From: Kangiella sediminilitoris
GTDB lineage: Bacteria > Pseudomonadota > Gammaproteobacteria > Enterobacterales > Kangiellaceae
DNA: 64,000 nucleotides
Assembly (NCBI RefSeq): GCF_001708405.1
Contig: NZ_CP012418.1
Location: 1,640,501 to 1,704,500, forward strand
Direction: 5' to 3'
Every line of letters starts with the position of its first letter. Within the stretch, counting starts at the first letter, position 1. A model generated the notes under the pieces. That model was not told where the DNA came from and did no database searches. It was given only the letters and a program-made list of their open reading frames with translations. Below, in pieces: positions 50,108-59,293 of the stretch. The position numbers were made by a program, and so were the translations under genes.

Positions 50108-51454
50108 TTAGGCCCTTTCAAACAAAGCGATGGACTCTGTATGTGCCGTATGAGGAAACATATCCATCACTCCCGCTTTAACCAACTTATACCCTCTTTC
50201 CTTCAGCTCGCCACTATCGCGGGCCAAAGTCGCCGGGTTACAGGAAACATAAACAATGCGCTCTGGATTAAAACGTGCGATATTCTGTACGACGTCTAAC
50301 GCACCGCTTCGTGGCGGATCGATAAGGACTTTGTTGAAGCCTTCCTGTGCCCATTCTTCCTGCGTAAAGTCGGCCTGAAGGTCAGTCGCATAAAACTTTA
50401 CGTTTTCGAGGTTATTATGCTTGGCATTCATACCGCCTCGTTCAACCATTTCTTCGCTGCCTTCTACGCCGACGACGTTTTGTACCTGGGTGGCTAATGG
50501 AATAGTGAAGTTACCCAGACCACAGAACAGGTCGAGGATACGGTCATCTTTGGTTGGCTCCAGCCATTCGATGGCGCGCTTAACCATTTTTTGATTGATG
50601 CTGGCGTTAACCTGAGTAAAGTCCATTGGGTGGAACAATAGCTCTACGCCATAATCATCCAATTTGTAACTCAGCCAGTCTCTATCATCAGGGCCATAAA
50701 TCTTATGAACCGTTTTAGGGCCTTTAGGTTGCAGGTAAATATAAAGTCCATGCTCTTTACCAAACTCAACCCACATCTCGTGGTCTTTTTCGCTTAGAGG
50801 CTCCAGATGACGAACAACCAAAGCTACCTGATCATCGCCCATGGCAACTTCAAGCTGAGCTGTTTTGTTATTGGTATCGAGCTCTGAGATCATATTCTTG
50901 AGCGGAGTAATTAACTGACCTACTCTTGGATCCAGAACGACACAGGAATCAATAGTTGCAAGGAAGCTACTACGTTTTTCGCGGAAACCAACAAGCGCTC
51001 CTCCTTTCTTAGGTACGTATTTCACACCGAGGCGCGCTTTACGACGGTAGCCCAGAACGTCAGCCTGCATCGGCTCGACCAGCTCATAGTCATCTTTGTC
51101 TAGATCATATTGTCCAAAATGCTTCAGCTGCTCCACTAATACCGACTGCTTATGAGCAATCTGGGCTGGGTTACTCATATGCTGCAAGCTACAGCCACCG
51201 CAAATATCAGCATGCACGCAAGGAGGCGTCACTCGGTCTTCTGATGCGACATGAATTTCTTCAGCAACGCCAGCATCAAATTTGCCGCGTTTTTCGGTAT
51301 AAATAAACGATACTTCTTCGCCTAACAATGCGTTATCGACAAAAACGGTTTTGCCATCTACAGAAGCTATGCCCCGCCCTTCATGTGAAAAAGCATGGAT
51401 TTCTGCGCGTACCGGATCTTTCGGTAAAGCTTTTCTACGTCTTCTACGTGCCAT
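50108..51454 (-). CDS. rlmD: 23S rRNA (uracil(1939)-C5)-methyltransferase
   Basis: A 448-residue RlmD (RumA). A basic start (MARRRRRKALPK), a TRAM domain, the 4Fe-4S cysteines (PPCVHADICGGCSL plus the later DSCVVLD), SAM-binding DLFCGLGNFTIPLA and the catalytic cysteine in YVSCNPATLARD. It modifies U1939 of 23S rRNA. In E. coli its gene is next to relA; here katG and repeats intervene. The exonuclease gene lies upstream on the same strand. Confidence 0.95.
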   Translation of the reverse strand: MARRRRRKALPKDPVRAEIHAFSHEGRGIASVDGKTVFVDNALLGEEVSFIYTEKRGKFDAGVAEEIHVASEDRVTPPCVHADICGGCSLQHMSNPAQIAHKQSVLVEQLKHFGQYDLDKDDYELVEPMQADVLGYRRKARLGVKYVPKKGGALVGFREKRSSFLATIDSCVVLDPRVGQLITPLKNMISELDTNNKTAQLEVAMGDDQVALVVRHLEPLSEKDHEMWVEFGKEHGLYIYLQPKGPKTVHKIYGPDDRDWLSYKLDDYGVELLFHPMDFTQVNASINQKMVKRAIEWLEPTKDDRILDLFCGLGNFTIPLATQVQNVVGVEGSEEMVERGGMNAKHNNLENVKFYATDLQADFTQEEWAQEGFNKVLIDPPRSGALDVVQNIARFNPERIVYVSCNPATLARDSGELKERGYKLVKAGVMDMFPHTAHTESIALFERA

Positions 51455-51506
51455 TTACAATCGGTCTCTTTTTAAATTGGCTTTACAATGCTGAATACAG
51501 CAAAAA

Positions 51507-52283
51507 CTAATCTTCGCCCTTCCAGGCGCTTAAAAATTCTTTAAAGTGATCTTGATTCTCGGCTTCAAGATACTGTTTCAGGAATGCTTCCTCTGCTTCC
51601 AACTCTTCGACAGTCATGTTACCTCGCATCACTTCGAAACGAAGGTACACCAGATACGTGTTCAAGACGTCAGTTTCACAGTAATCCCGGATGGCTTTTA
51701 AATTGCCTTCATTGTAGGTTTCCCATACCTTGGCCCCACTCATTCCCATCTTGCCAGGATAACCCAGCATTGATGCGACTTTGTCCAGTGGAGCATTTGC
51801 TCTTGGGTTATACAGCGCTAACAGATCCATCAGATCAATATGACGATTGTGATAGCGACTGATGTAGTTGTTCCACTTAAATTGGTTATCTATTTCACCC
51901 GTGTCCCAGTATTTCTGAGCGACCACATTATTTTTCATCGCTCGGTAATGCAGCACAGGTAGGTCAAAACCCGAGCCATTCCAGGAAACGATAGTGGGAG
52001 CAAAACGCTCAATACCATCAAAGAAGCGTTGTACGATTTCTTTCTCGTCCGCGTCTTCTTCGCCCAACGACCAGACTTTCACTTTATCACCATGACGAAA
52101 TACTGCTGAGATGGCGACGACTTTATGCAAATACAGCGGCTGAAAAGTAGTACCTGACTGCTGTACTCGAAGATGCTCCATAGCGGAAACCACATCTTCG
52201 TCGCTTAATCCCTTAAAATCATTCAATAAACGTCCTGCTTCTACGTCAGGAATTGTCTCAATATCAAATACAAATAGATTCAT
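51507..52283 (-). CDS. DEDD-type 3'-5' exonuclease, PolB exonuclease-like
   Basis: A 258-residue DnaQ-fold exonuclease without a polymerase domain. The DEDD ligands are in LFVFDIETIPD (DxE), SWNGSGFDLPVLHYRA (second D) and IRDYCETDVLNTYLVY (YxxxD type, i.e. DEDDy). The family is usually annotated as predicted PolB-exonuclease-like; a nucleic-acid trimming role is inferred. It precedes rlmD by 52 bases on the same strand. Confidence 0.85.
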   Translation of the reverse strand: MNLFVFDIETIPDVEAGRLLNDFKGLSDEDVVSAMEHLRVQQSGTTFQPLYLHKVVAISAVFRHGDKVKVWSLGEEDADEKEIVQRFFDGIERFAPTIVSWNGSGFDLPVLHYRAMKNNVVAQKYWDTGEIDNQFKWNNYISRYHNRHIDLMDLLALYNPRANAPLDKVASMLGYPGKMGMSGAKVWETYNEGNLKAIRDYCETDVLNTYLVYLRFEVMRGNMTVEELEAEEAFLKQYLEAENQDHFKEFLSAWKGED

Positions 52284-52430
52284 ATACTCTGACCACTTTT
52301 CCCCAAAAACGCGTTAAAATCATAGTCTTAATGAAGCCAACCTTGCCAGCCTGATCGAAGCAAGGTAGATTAGGCTAAAAGACCACGTAGTATAACGATT
52401 TTATAACCAAAAAGCTTGGAGAATTCCGAC

Positions 52431-53438
52431 TTGAGTTCTTTTCGTTCCTCATTACTGTTTATGATTTTCATGTCTCTTGTAGTTCTTGGTAGTAGTCAGC
52501 TTACCAACTCCACAGAAGCAGCTGAACCACTGAAACTAAAAACAGTTAAGGTAAATATTCTCAGTGCCTTTTCGACGCCTCAGGAGCGTGAGCTTTTATA
52601 TTCATTCAAACGGACATTGCTTAATAATTATTCCATTTCTGTTGACGAAAACCTGATTTTTTGGGAACGTCAATCAAACTGGCAACAGCAACTGGAAGGT
52701 AATCAGCCTGATCTGATCATCGTCATTGGCAGTCGCTCCTACCAAAAAGTCGCCTCATTAGAGCTAAACACACCGATGTTGGCTCTCATGTTGAATAAAT
52801 CACAATTTGAGAACCTGAAAGAAAAGCCAAAAGATAATGTGTACGCTATCACTCACTCACAGCCGATAGTACGATTTATTCAACTAGCTAAAAGTCTCAA
52901 TGCCTACCAGGCTCAAGTTGGCAGCTTCATATCCCCTAAGACCAAAAATAATATTCAGCAATTCAGTAAACTGGCCAGCTTTTACAATTTAAGTTACCGG
53001 CCCATTATGGTTGATCCAAAGCTCACGGGCCGAGACGCATTGAAACAGTTAGAAAACTGCTGTTCCGTCATGATAATGGAAAGCGATTGTGTGTTCAGAC
53101 CCGGAAAAGTTAGAAAATCCATTCTTATCAATGCTTATAGACAGCGCATGGTAGTTATTGCTCACTCAGAAAGTGTACTAAAAGAAGGAGCAATGCTAAC
53201 ATTAAGCACCCGACCACATGATATAGGCGAGCAGGCAGCAAAGCTTTACCAGCAATTGCTCAGTGATGAGCTACAGGAGCCCTACCAGTTTCCTGATAGC
53301 TTTGCTATCAGCATTAACCGCAAAGTTGCTCGCTTACTGGGTTATGAAGAACTAACGGTGGGTCGTCTTATGCAAAAAGTCGAAGCATTACAATATATAC
53401 ATCACATGATGATTAACAGGAATAATCAAACACCATGA
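52431..53438 (+). CDS. periplasmic ABC_sub_bind-type protein coupled to BarA
   Basis: A 335-residue exported protein with an N-terminal signal sequence (LLFMIFMSLVVLG). The body resembles the ABC-type substrate-binding fold of the YtfQ/ABC_sub_bind kind (PDLIIVIGSRSYQ, NAYRQRMVVIAHSESVLKEG, SINRKVARLLGYE). No permease or ATPase gene is nearby. Start: TTG 52431 has GGAG nine bases upstream; the in-frame TTG at 52416 lacks one. Its TGA overlaps the ATG of the hybrid kinase (ATGA), so it is likely an accessory sensor for that kinase; this role is inferred. Confidence 0.72.
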   Translation: MSSFRSSLLFMIFMSLVVLGSSQLTNSTEAAEPLKLKTVKVNILSAFSTPQERELLYSFKRTLLNNYSISVDENLIFWERQSNWQQQLEGNQPDLIIVIGSRSYQKVASLELNTPMLALMLNKSQFENLKEKPKDNVYAITHSQPIVRFIQLAKSLNAYQAQVGSFISPKTKNNIQQFSKLASFYNLSYRPIMVDPKLTGRDALKQLENCCSVMIMESDCVFRPGKVRKSILINAYRQRMVVIAHSESVLKEGAMLTLSTRPHDIGEQAAKLYQQLLSDELQEPYQFPDSFAISINRKVARLLGYEELTVGRLMQKVEALQYIHHMMINRNNQTP

Positions 53439-56287
53439 GAAACTGGGGAATCAGTCGCCGTATCCTGACATTGGCTCTTACGCCAACTTTGTTAGTCTGT
53501 TTATTATTGGGTTCATTTTTTATCAATAACCACATACAGGATAGCGAAGACTCCCTGATTTCCCGAGGTAAAACCATTGCCACTCACTTAGCCCTGGCCA
53601 GTGAGTACGGCATCATCACACTAGACAATAAGACCTTGCAAGAAATGGCTCAGGCTGCCAGAGATAACGACAAAGAGTTGCTGGCAGTTGCTATTTTCGA
53701 TCAGAATAATCGTGTCCTGACCTCAGTTGGCGCTGCTGAATATCTCTCTCAGCTTCACATGGATAGTCCCCAGGATTTGGCTCAAATTGGGGTCCAGAGC
53801 AATTTAATGCGTTTTGCTCGTATGGAAGAAAACACCAACGGAATGTTATTCCATGCCCCTATTCTCTCGAAATTTCCAGAAGACCATGAATCCTGGCGTA
53901 CCAATGTCAAAAGCAACACTGAAATTCTGGGATATGTATCCGTATTGATGTCGCAGGACTTTTCAATGCTGAGCCGATACAGCACGATTATCACCACAAT
54001 TATCATAAGCCTAATTGGTCTTATGATCGGTGGCTTCCTCGCACGCCGTATGTCGGCCAGCGTAACGGATCCCATCGTCAGTATGGCTAAAGGGGTTGAT
54101 AAAATTAAAGACGGGAAGCTGGATACTCGCATCAGCTCGGACGCCAGTGCTGAACTGAAAACTCTACAAGATGGCATCAACCTGATGGCTGAAAGCATGG
54201 AACACAATCAGGAAGAAATGCAGCAAGCCGTCGATCAGGCTACAGAAGATTTAAGAGAAACCCTTGAAACCCTCGAAGTTAACAACCTAGAACTTGATAT
54301 TGCCCGTCGGCAGGCAATCGAAGCAAGCCGTATTAAAACCGAATTCCTGGCTAATATGAGTCATGAAATCAGGACCCCGATGAACGGTGTCATAGGTTTC
54401 ACTGATCTGCTGCTAAAGACAGAGCTAAACAACAAGCAGAAAGATTTCCTGTTTGATATCAAACGCTCTGCATCCGGTCTGTTATCAATCATTGACGATA
54501 TTCTGGATTACTCAAAAATTGAAGCCGGTAAAATGTCATTTGAGCGTTATCCTTTCGATTTACGCGAGTGTGTTGATGATGTCTTCAAGATTCTTGGCCC
54601 TAACGCATCAGAAAAGGGTATTGAACTGGTTTCATTAATCTACTCCGATGTACCGAAAGCGTTGCTTGGTGATCCTATTCGTATCAAGCAGATCATCACT
54701 AACCTGCTAAACAATGCGGTGAAGTTCACAAAATCAGGTAGTGTCGAGCTTTACGCTGAAGTTGAATCAGAAGGCAAGAAAGGACTGAAACTCAAAATAC
54801 AGGTTAAAGATTCAGGCATTGGTTTAACCGAAGAGCAGCAAAACAACCTGTTTAAAGCCTTCAGTCAGGCTGATAGCACTACCACCCGTGAGTTTGGTGG
54901 TACAGGCCTTGGGCTCGTTATCTCTAAGTCTCTGGTCGAAAAAATGGGCGGCAATATTGGTGTCGAAAGCTCTGAGGGAGAAGGCTCCACTTTCTGGTTC
55001 ACATTACAGTGTGAACGGGCTGAGTCACTTCCTGAGGATGGCCTGACCGGTGAGTTCCTGGCCTCTAAGTCAGTACTTATATTCGACCCCCACCCAGCAA
55101 CTCGACTCTCCTTAACGCAGATGCTGGAAGACTGGCAAATGCAAGTCCGTAGTTTTGAGAAGATTGATGATCTAATGACTGAGGTCGATCTCTATGCACA
55201 AAGCGGCAAAAATGTTGACTTAATTATTATTGGTGGTCAGCGATTCAGGCGTCGAATTCAGCGTATCGAATATATTTGTAACAAAGTGAATAGTCAGCTT
55301 GGATGCCCTGTGATTACCTTCAGTACGTCTTCTGACGTTGACTTCTTAGAGCGCTTATCGGCACTGGGTGTAGCACGGGCTATGGAAAAACCCATAACCT
55401 ATCGAGCTCTTTATAATTCACTCATTGAACTGTTACGCTCGAATAAAACCACCCGACCCAAAGCAAAAGATGCACCCGTTACCCATTCAAAAGCCAACGA
55501 ATTAAAAGGAAGTTATGTTTTAGCCGTTGATGACAACCCTGCGAATTTACGCCTTGTCAGTACGCTCCTGGAGGATTTGAATATCAAAGTAGATACCGCT
55601 GACAGTGGCATGCAAGCAGTAGCCTTAAGTAAAGACAAAGTCTATGATGCCATATTGATGGATATTCAGATGCCAGAAATGAACGGACTTGAAGCAACAC
55701 GAACAATCCGCGCCAATGCAACTAACCAAAGCACACCAGTTATAGCGTTAACCGCACATGCTATGGTCAACGAACGCGAGAAGCTTCTTGACTCGGGTAT
55801 GGACGATTATATGACAAAACCTGTTTCTGAGCAGGATTTGATTAATGTGCTTTTAAAATGGACTCAGTCAGATAGCACGCTAACAACGACACAAGAACAG
55901 GCAGAACTTGCCAGTGAAGATACAGAAGAAACCCTCGACTGGGACCTGAGTCTGAAACTGGCTAATGATAAAGAAGACTTAGCCAGGGATATGCTGAAGA
56001 TGATGGTTGAATCTAACCATGAAACAGGTCGCGTTATTCATGCATGCTACCAGGCACAAAATTTTGACGAATTATTGCAACATATCCATAAGCTGCATGG
56101 GGCTAGCTGTTATGTTGGAACCCCACGCCTGAAGCGTTTAAGTAATCAGTACGAAAGTAAACTCAAGAAACAGCAGTATAACCTGCTTGAGGATCTCCAT
56201 CAGGAGCTAATTGAAGAGCTGAAGGCTATCAATGAAGCTGCCCAGCCTTACCTAGAAGGCGTCAGCAGCTCCGCTGAAACAGATTAA
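53435..56287 (+). CDS. barA: BarA/GacS-family hybrid histidine kinase
   Basis: A 950-residue tripartite sensor kinase. Two transmembrane segments (about 10-31 and 182-202) flank a periplasmic domain (32-180). HAMP (about 205-255), HisKA with H310 ([12 protein letters not shown]), HATPase (about 410-528), a degenerate receiver (about 545-660, no phospho-aspartate), a complete receiver with D743 ([12 protein letters not shown]) and an HPt domain with H885 ([11 protein letters not shown]) follow. BarA/GacS phosphorylates UvrY/GacA and drives CsrB-type small RNAs in relatives. The convergent mtaB overlaps its end by 4 bases. Confidence 0.93.
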   Translation: MRNWGISRRILTLALTPTLLVCLLLGSFFINNHIQDSEDSLISRGKTIATHLALASEYGIITLDNKTLQEMAQAARDNDKELLAVAIFDQNNRVLTSVGAAEYLSQLHMDSPQDLAQIGVQSNLMRFARMEENTNGMLFHAPILSKFPEDHESWRTNVKSNTEILGYVSVLMSQDFSMLSRYSTIITTIIISLIGLMIGGFLARRMSASVTDPIVSMAKGVDKIKDGKLDTRISSDASAELKTLQDGINLMAESMEHNQEEMQQAVDQATEDLRETLETLEVNNLELDIARRQAIEASRIKTEFLANMSHEIRTPMNGVIGFTDLLLKTELNNKQKDFLFDIKRSASGLLSIIDDILDYSKIEAGKMSFERYPFDLRECVDDVFKILGPNASEKGIELVSLIYSDVPKALLGDPIRIKQIITNLLNNAVKFTKSGSVELYAEVESEGKKGLKLKIQVKDSGIGLTEEQQNNLFKAFSQADSTTTREFGGTGLGLVISKSLVEKMGGNIGVESSEGEGSTFWFTLQCERAESLPEDGLTGEFLASKSVLIFDPHPATRLSLTQMLEDWQMQVRSFEKIDDLMTEVDLYAQSGKNVDLIIIGGQRFRRRIQRIEYICNKVNSQLGCPVITFSTSSDVDFLERLSALGVARAMEKPITYRALYNSLIELLRSNKTTRPKAKDAPVTHSKANELKGSYVLAVDDNPANLRLVSTLLEDLNIKVDTADSGMQAVALSKDKVYDAILMDIQMPEMNGLEATRTIRANATNQSTPVIALTAHAMVNEREKLLDSGMDDYMTKPVSEQDLINVLLKWTQSDSTLTTTQEQAELASEDTEETLDWDLSLKLANDKEDLARDMLKMMVESNHETGRVIHACYQAQNFDELLQHIHKLHGASCYVGTPRLKRLSNQYESKLKKQQYNLLEDLHQELIEELKAINEAAQPYLEGVSSSAETD

Positions 56288-57630
56288 AGCTGAGTAATCT
56301 TAATTGAGTTGGGATGGCTGGAAGACGAAGGAATATCTTCAACTATATCGCCCATTAATATTCCTTGCTCTTCATCAACAGAAACCAGCTTTGTTTTAAG
56401 TATGAGACGTTCAGGGCTCAAACCTAATGGTACGTCTACAGCAACCTTGTGGTAATTGGGTGTATAACCATAAAAGCGCTGTGTGTCTTCACTCACCTGT
56501 TGATTAGAGCTTTCCCAAAGTACTTCGACAGTCTGGCCGACCTGGGAAGCGAGCTCTTCTGCTTTTAATATTGCTGCTAACTCATGTAACCGGCGACTAC
56601 GCTCTTTTTTGACTTCTTTAGTAATTTTATTAGGTAAGCGAGCGGCTTTAGTCCCCTCACGATCCGAGTAGGTGAAAATATGGATATGACCAAAACCAAC
56701 CTTCTCGATATATTCCATGGTTTGCTCAAACTCTTCATCAGTTTCACCTGGAAAGCCAACAATCACATCTGTTGTCACATTAAATCCAGGTACCTGAGTT
56801 CTAGCCTCATTGACCAAAGCCTCGAAGTCCTCGGTACGACAACGACGTGACATACGACGAAGTACGCTATCAGCACCGCTCTGTATGGGCAAATGCATAT
56901 GCGCCATCAGTCGAGGGTTGGCAAATAATTCAAAGAAATTATCACCAAGATCCCATGGTTCAACTGAAGCAAATCGGATGCGGGGCATATCCGTTCTGTC
57001 GAGCACATTTTGCACCAGCTCATACAGACTAGAATCTATATCAGAACCATAACCACCGACATGAACACCTGCCAGGACTATTTCTTGTATACCCCCTTCA
57101 TGGAGCTGATTGATCTCCTCAATAAGATTGTCGATGGTACGGCTTTTTTCTTCACCACGGGCAACTGTTACAATGCAATAAGTACATCTATAGCGGCAGC
57201 CATCCTGAATTTTAATAAATGCTCGCTCGCGATTACGGGCAAACAGAGCACTTTCACCAGGTTCTGTAGCAAATTCGGGCATTACCGGCATATCCAGCAC
57301 GTCTTTGACTTTATCCACCAAAACATCTTTGTCGGAATTATCAACAACCAGGTCAACACCCATAATCTGTTCAAGCTTTTCAGGCTCTAGCGAGGCATAA
57401 CACCCCGTTACCACCATACGAGCCTCAGGGTTGCTACGATGAAAACGACGAACTGTCTGACGGGATTTACGCGCAGCTTCTGCGGTTACTGCGCAGGTAT
57501 TAAGCACAATAAGATCTGCCACCTCAGGCGTTGCAGCAAGCGAATAACCAACTTTTTGAAATGATGTTGCCCAGTTTTGCAACTCAGCTTCATTCAAACG
57601 GCAACCTAAAGCACTTAAATGTACTTGCAT
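56284..57630 (-). CDS. mtaB: tRNA t6A37 methylthiotransferase (MtaB type)
   Basis: A 448-residue radical-SAM methylthiotransferase. Three N-terminal cluster cysteines (SALGCRLNEAE, LNTCAVT, VTGCYAS), the radical-SAM motif CRYRCTYC, IVLAGVHVGGYG and VIVGFPGETDEEF, and a C-terminal TRAM domain. The MtaB branch, rather than MiaB or RimO, is chosen from CRLNEAEL and AARKSRQTVRR; MtaB converts t6A37 to ms2t6A37 in tRNA. It is convergent with barA. Confidence 0.85.
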   Translation of the reverse strand: MQVHLSALGCRLNEAELQNWATSFQKVGYSLAATPEVADLIVLNTCAVTAEAARKSRQTVRRFHRSNPEARMVVTGCYASLEPEKLEQIMGVDLVVDNSDKDVLVDKVKDVLDMPVMPEFATEPGESALFARNRERAFIKIQDGCRYRCTYCIVTVARGEEKSRTIDNLIEEINQLHEGGIQEIVLAGVHVGGYGSDIDSSLYELVQNVLDRTDMPRIRFASVEPWDLGDNFFELFANPRLMAHMHLPIQSGADSVLRRMSRRCRTEDFEALVNEARTQVPGFNVTTDVIVGFPGETDEEFEQTMEYIEKVGFGHIHIFTYSDREGTKAARLPNKITKEVKKERSRRLHELAAILKAEELASQVGQTVEVLWESSNQQVSEDTQRFYGYTPNYHKVAVDVPLGLSPERLILKTKLVSVDEEQGILMGDIVEDIPSSSSHPNSIKITQL

Positions 57631-57770
57631 AATACTCTACAGACCTTGGAAATTATCAAAAATTTAGAATCACACTGTGCCCGAAAGCTCAGTAAAAACG
57701 GGCGCCAATTGTACAGATATTAAGCATTAGATTCACCTGTTTTCAATGCAAATTTAGTAGTCAGGTAAGA

Positions 57771-57795
57771 AAAAAGGCGCCCGAAGCGCCTTTTC
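57771..57795 (-). terminator. intrinsic terminator of mscS
   Basis: On the minus strand AAGGCGC and GCGCCTT arms (57774-57780 and 57786-57792) around a 5-base loop, followed by a run of T (TTTTTTC). It is 22 bases after the mscS stop and upstream of the mtaB start. Confidence 0.85.
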
Positions 57796-57814
57796 TGATT
57801 AAACAATGGTCATT

Positions 57815-58687
57815 CTAGGAGGAAGATTCCACTCTATGCAAATGAACATCCGTTTGAGGATATGGGATAGAAATACCATTGGCATCCAAAGCTTTTTTAA
57901 CCGCTTCCAAGTTATCGAAGTAAACGCCCCAGTAGTCCCCGCTATCAACCCATACACGAACGGTAAAGTTGACCGAACTATCAGCTAGTTCTTTAAGAGC
58001 GATAAATGGTTCCGGATCTTTATGGACACGCTCATCGGCGGTAATGATGTCCATGATAACTTTCTTAGCCTGATCGATGTCATCGTCGTATCCAATGCCA
58101 AATAGGAAATCAACACGACGTGTCGCCTCCATGCTGTAGTTAATCATAGAGTCTTTAGAGATTGGCGCATTTGGGATGATAATTATTTTGTTATCCGGAG
58201 TTTTCAAAATGGTGTTAAAGATTTGAATTTCCTTCACGGTACCAGCATGTCCCTGAGCTTCAATGTAATCACCCACCTTATATGGACGGAAGATGAGTAG
58301 CATAACGCCACCAGCAAAGTTTTGTAACGTTCCTGATAAAGCCATACCAACGGCCAAGCCTGCAGCACCAAGTAAGGCAACAAAGGTGGTCATCTGAACA
58401 CCCATGGTACTGATGACGGTTATTAATAATATGATTTTTAATAATATACCCGTAAAGCTCAGTAAGAATTTTTCTAATGTCGTATCAAAATCTCTAGCCT
58501 TAAATATTTTTTTCATGCCACCTAGAAGGACTCTAATCAAGATCCAACCGATTACTAAAATGACAATGGCGACAGCTAATTTTGGCAAATAAATTTTGGC
58601 ATATTCCATCGCTGTAGCAGCCCAGCTAGAAACCTGTTCTGTGCTGATCCCTGCTGACTCAGCTATTTTTGCAGCTGTTGTTGACAT
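57815..58687 (-). CDS. mscS: small-conductance mechanosensitive channel
   Basis: A 290-residue MscS channel. Three hydrophobic helices are visible (about 35-55, 75-100, 103-135); the pore helix reads LGAAGLAVGMALSGTLQNFAGGVML, followed by RPYKVGDYIEAQGHAGTV of the beta domain. It is the short, E. coli-like type. AAGGGG before ATG 58687 is its ribosome site. It presumably releases osmolytes on hypo-osmotic shock. Confidence 0.93.
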   Translation of the reverse strand: MSTTAAKIAESAGISTEQVSSWAATAMEYAKIYLPKLAVAIVILVIGWILIRVLLGGMKKIFKARDFDTTLEKFLLSFTGILLKIILLITVISTMGVQMTTFVALLGAAGLAVGMALSGTLQNFAGGVMLLIFRPYKVGDYIEAQGHAGTVKEIQIFNTILKTPDNKIIIIPNAPISKDSMINYSMEATRRVDFLFGIGYDDDIDQAKKVIMDIITADERVHKDPEPFIALKELADSSVNFTVRVWVDSGDYWGVYFDNLEAVKKALDANGISIPYPQTDVHLHRVESSS

Positions 58688-58870
58688 TATTTGATCCCCT
58701 TATTAATAGAGTTAACTACAAAGGTATTGTAGACACACCTTTGTTGCGTAACAAGTTTAAGTGTGTAACTGCATGTTCTTTTTACAAATTTTAACGACAA
58801 CTTTATGCATTTCTGTTAACTTACCAGAATATTTGAACAAATTTCAGTCAATATCCTTGATGGAGGAAAT

Positions 58871-59284
58871 ATGAATCAACTGAAACGCAGTGTCGTGCTG
58901 GCTTTTGTCGTAACGTTAATGACGGGATGCGCCAGTATTCAGCCAGCGGAGGTTGATACAAAGCTAACGGCCTGGAAAGGAGCTAATATAGACGCTGTAA
59001 TCCAGACTTGGGGCGTGCCTACCGCTGACAGAGAAATAAACGGAAAAAAATATGCCGAGTGGAATACTCGGGAGATAAAAAATCAGCCCTCTTTTAATAT
59101 TGGGGTTGGCGGCTTCGGTGGTAACTTCTTCGGTAGCGTAGGAACAAGACTCTTTGGTGGGAAAAAGGAGCTATATTGCACCGTTCAAGTTGGCTACAAC
59201 CAAGAGGGGATTGTCACACAAACTAATTGGACTGGAGATCCGGGCGCTTGTGATGCAGCCATTCCTGAGCGAACTGATTCTTAG
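58871..59284 (+). CDS. putative lipoprotein
   Basis: A 137-residue protein with a lipoprotein signal (hydrophobic core, lipobox LMTGC near residue 20). The mature part starts with a segment resembling SmpA/OmlA-type small lipoproteins (WKGANIDAVIQTWGVPTADR), followed by a glycine-rich stretch (GVGGFGGNFFGSVG), and ends with a cysteine pair. GGAGG before ATG 58871 is a strong ribosome site. The specific function is unknown. It converges on recJ with 9 bases between the stops. Confidence 0.78.
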   Translation: MNQLKRSVVLAFVVTLMTGCASIQPAEVDTKLTAWKGANIDAVIQTWGVPTADREINGKKYAEWNTREIKNQPSFNIGVGGFGGNFFGSVGTRLFGGKKELYCTVQVGYNQEGIVTQTNWTGDPGACDAAIPERTDS

Positions 59285-59293
59285 TAGAATTGC

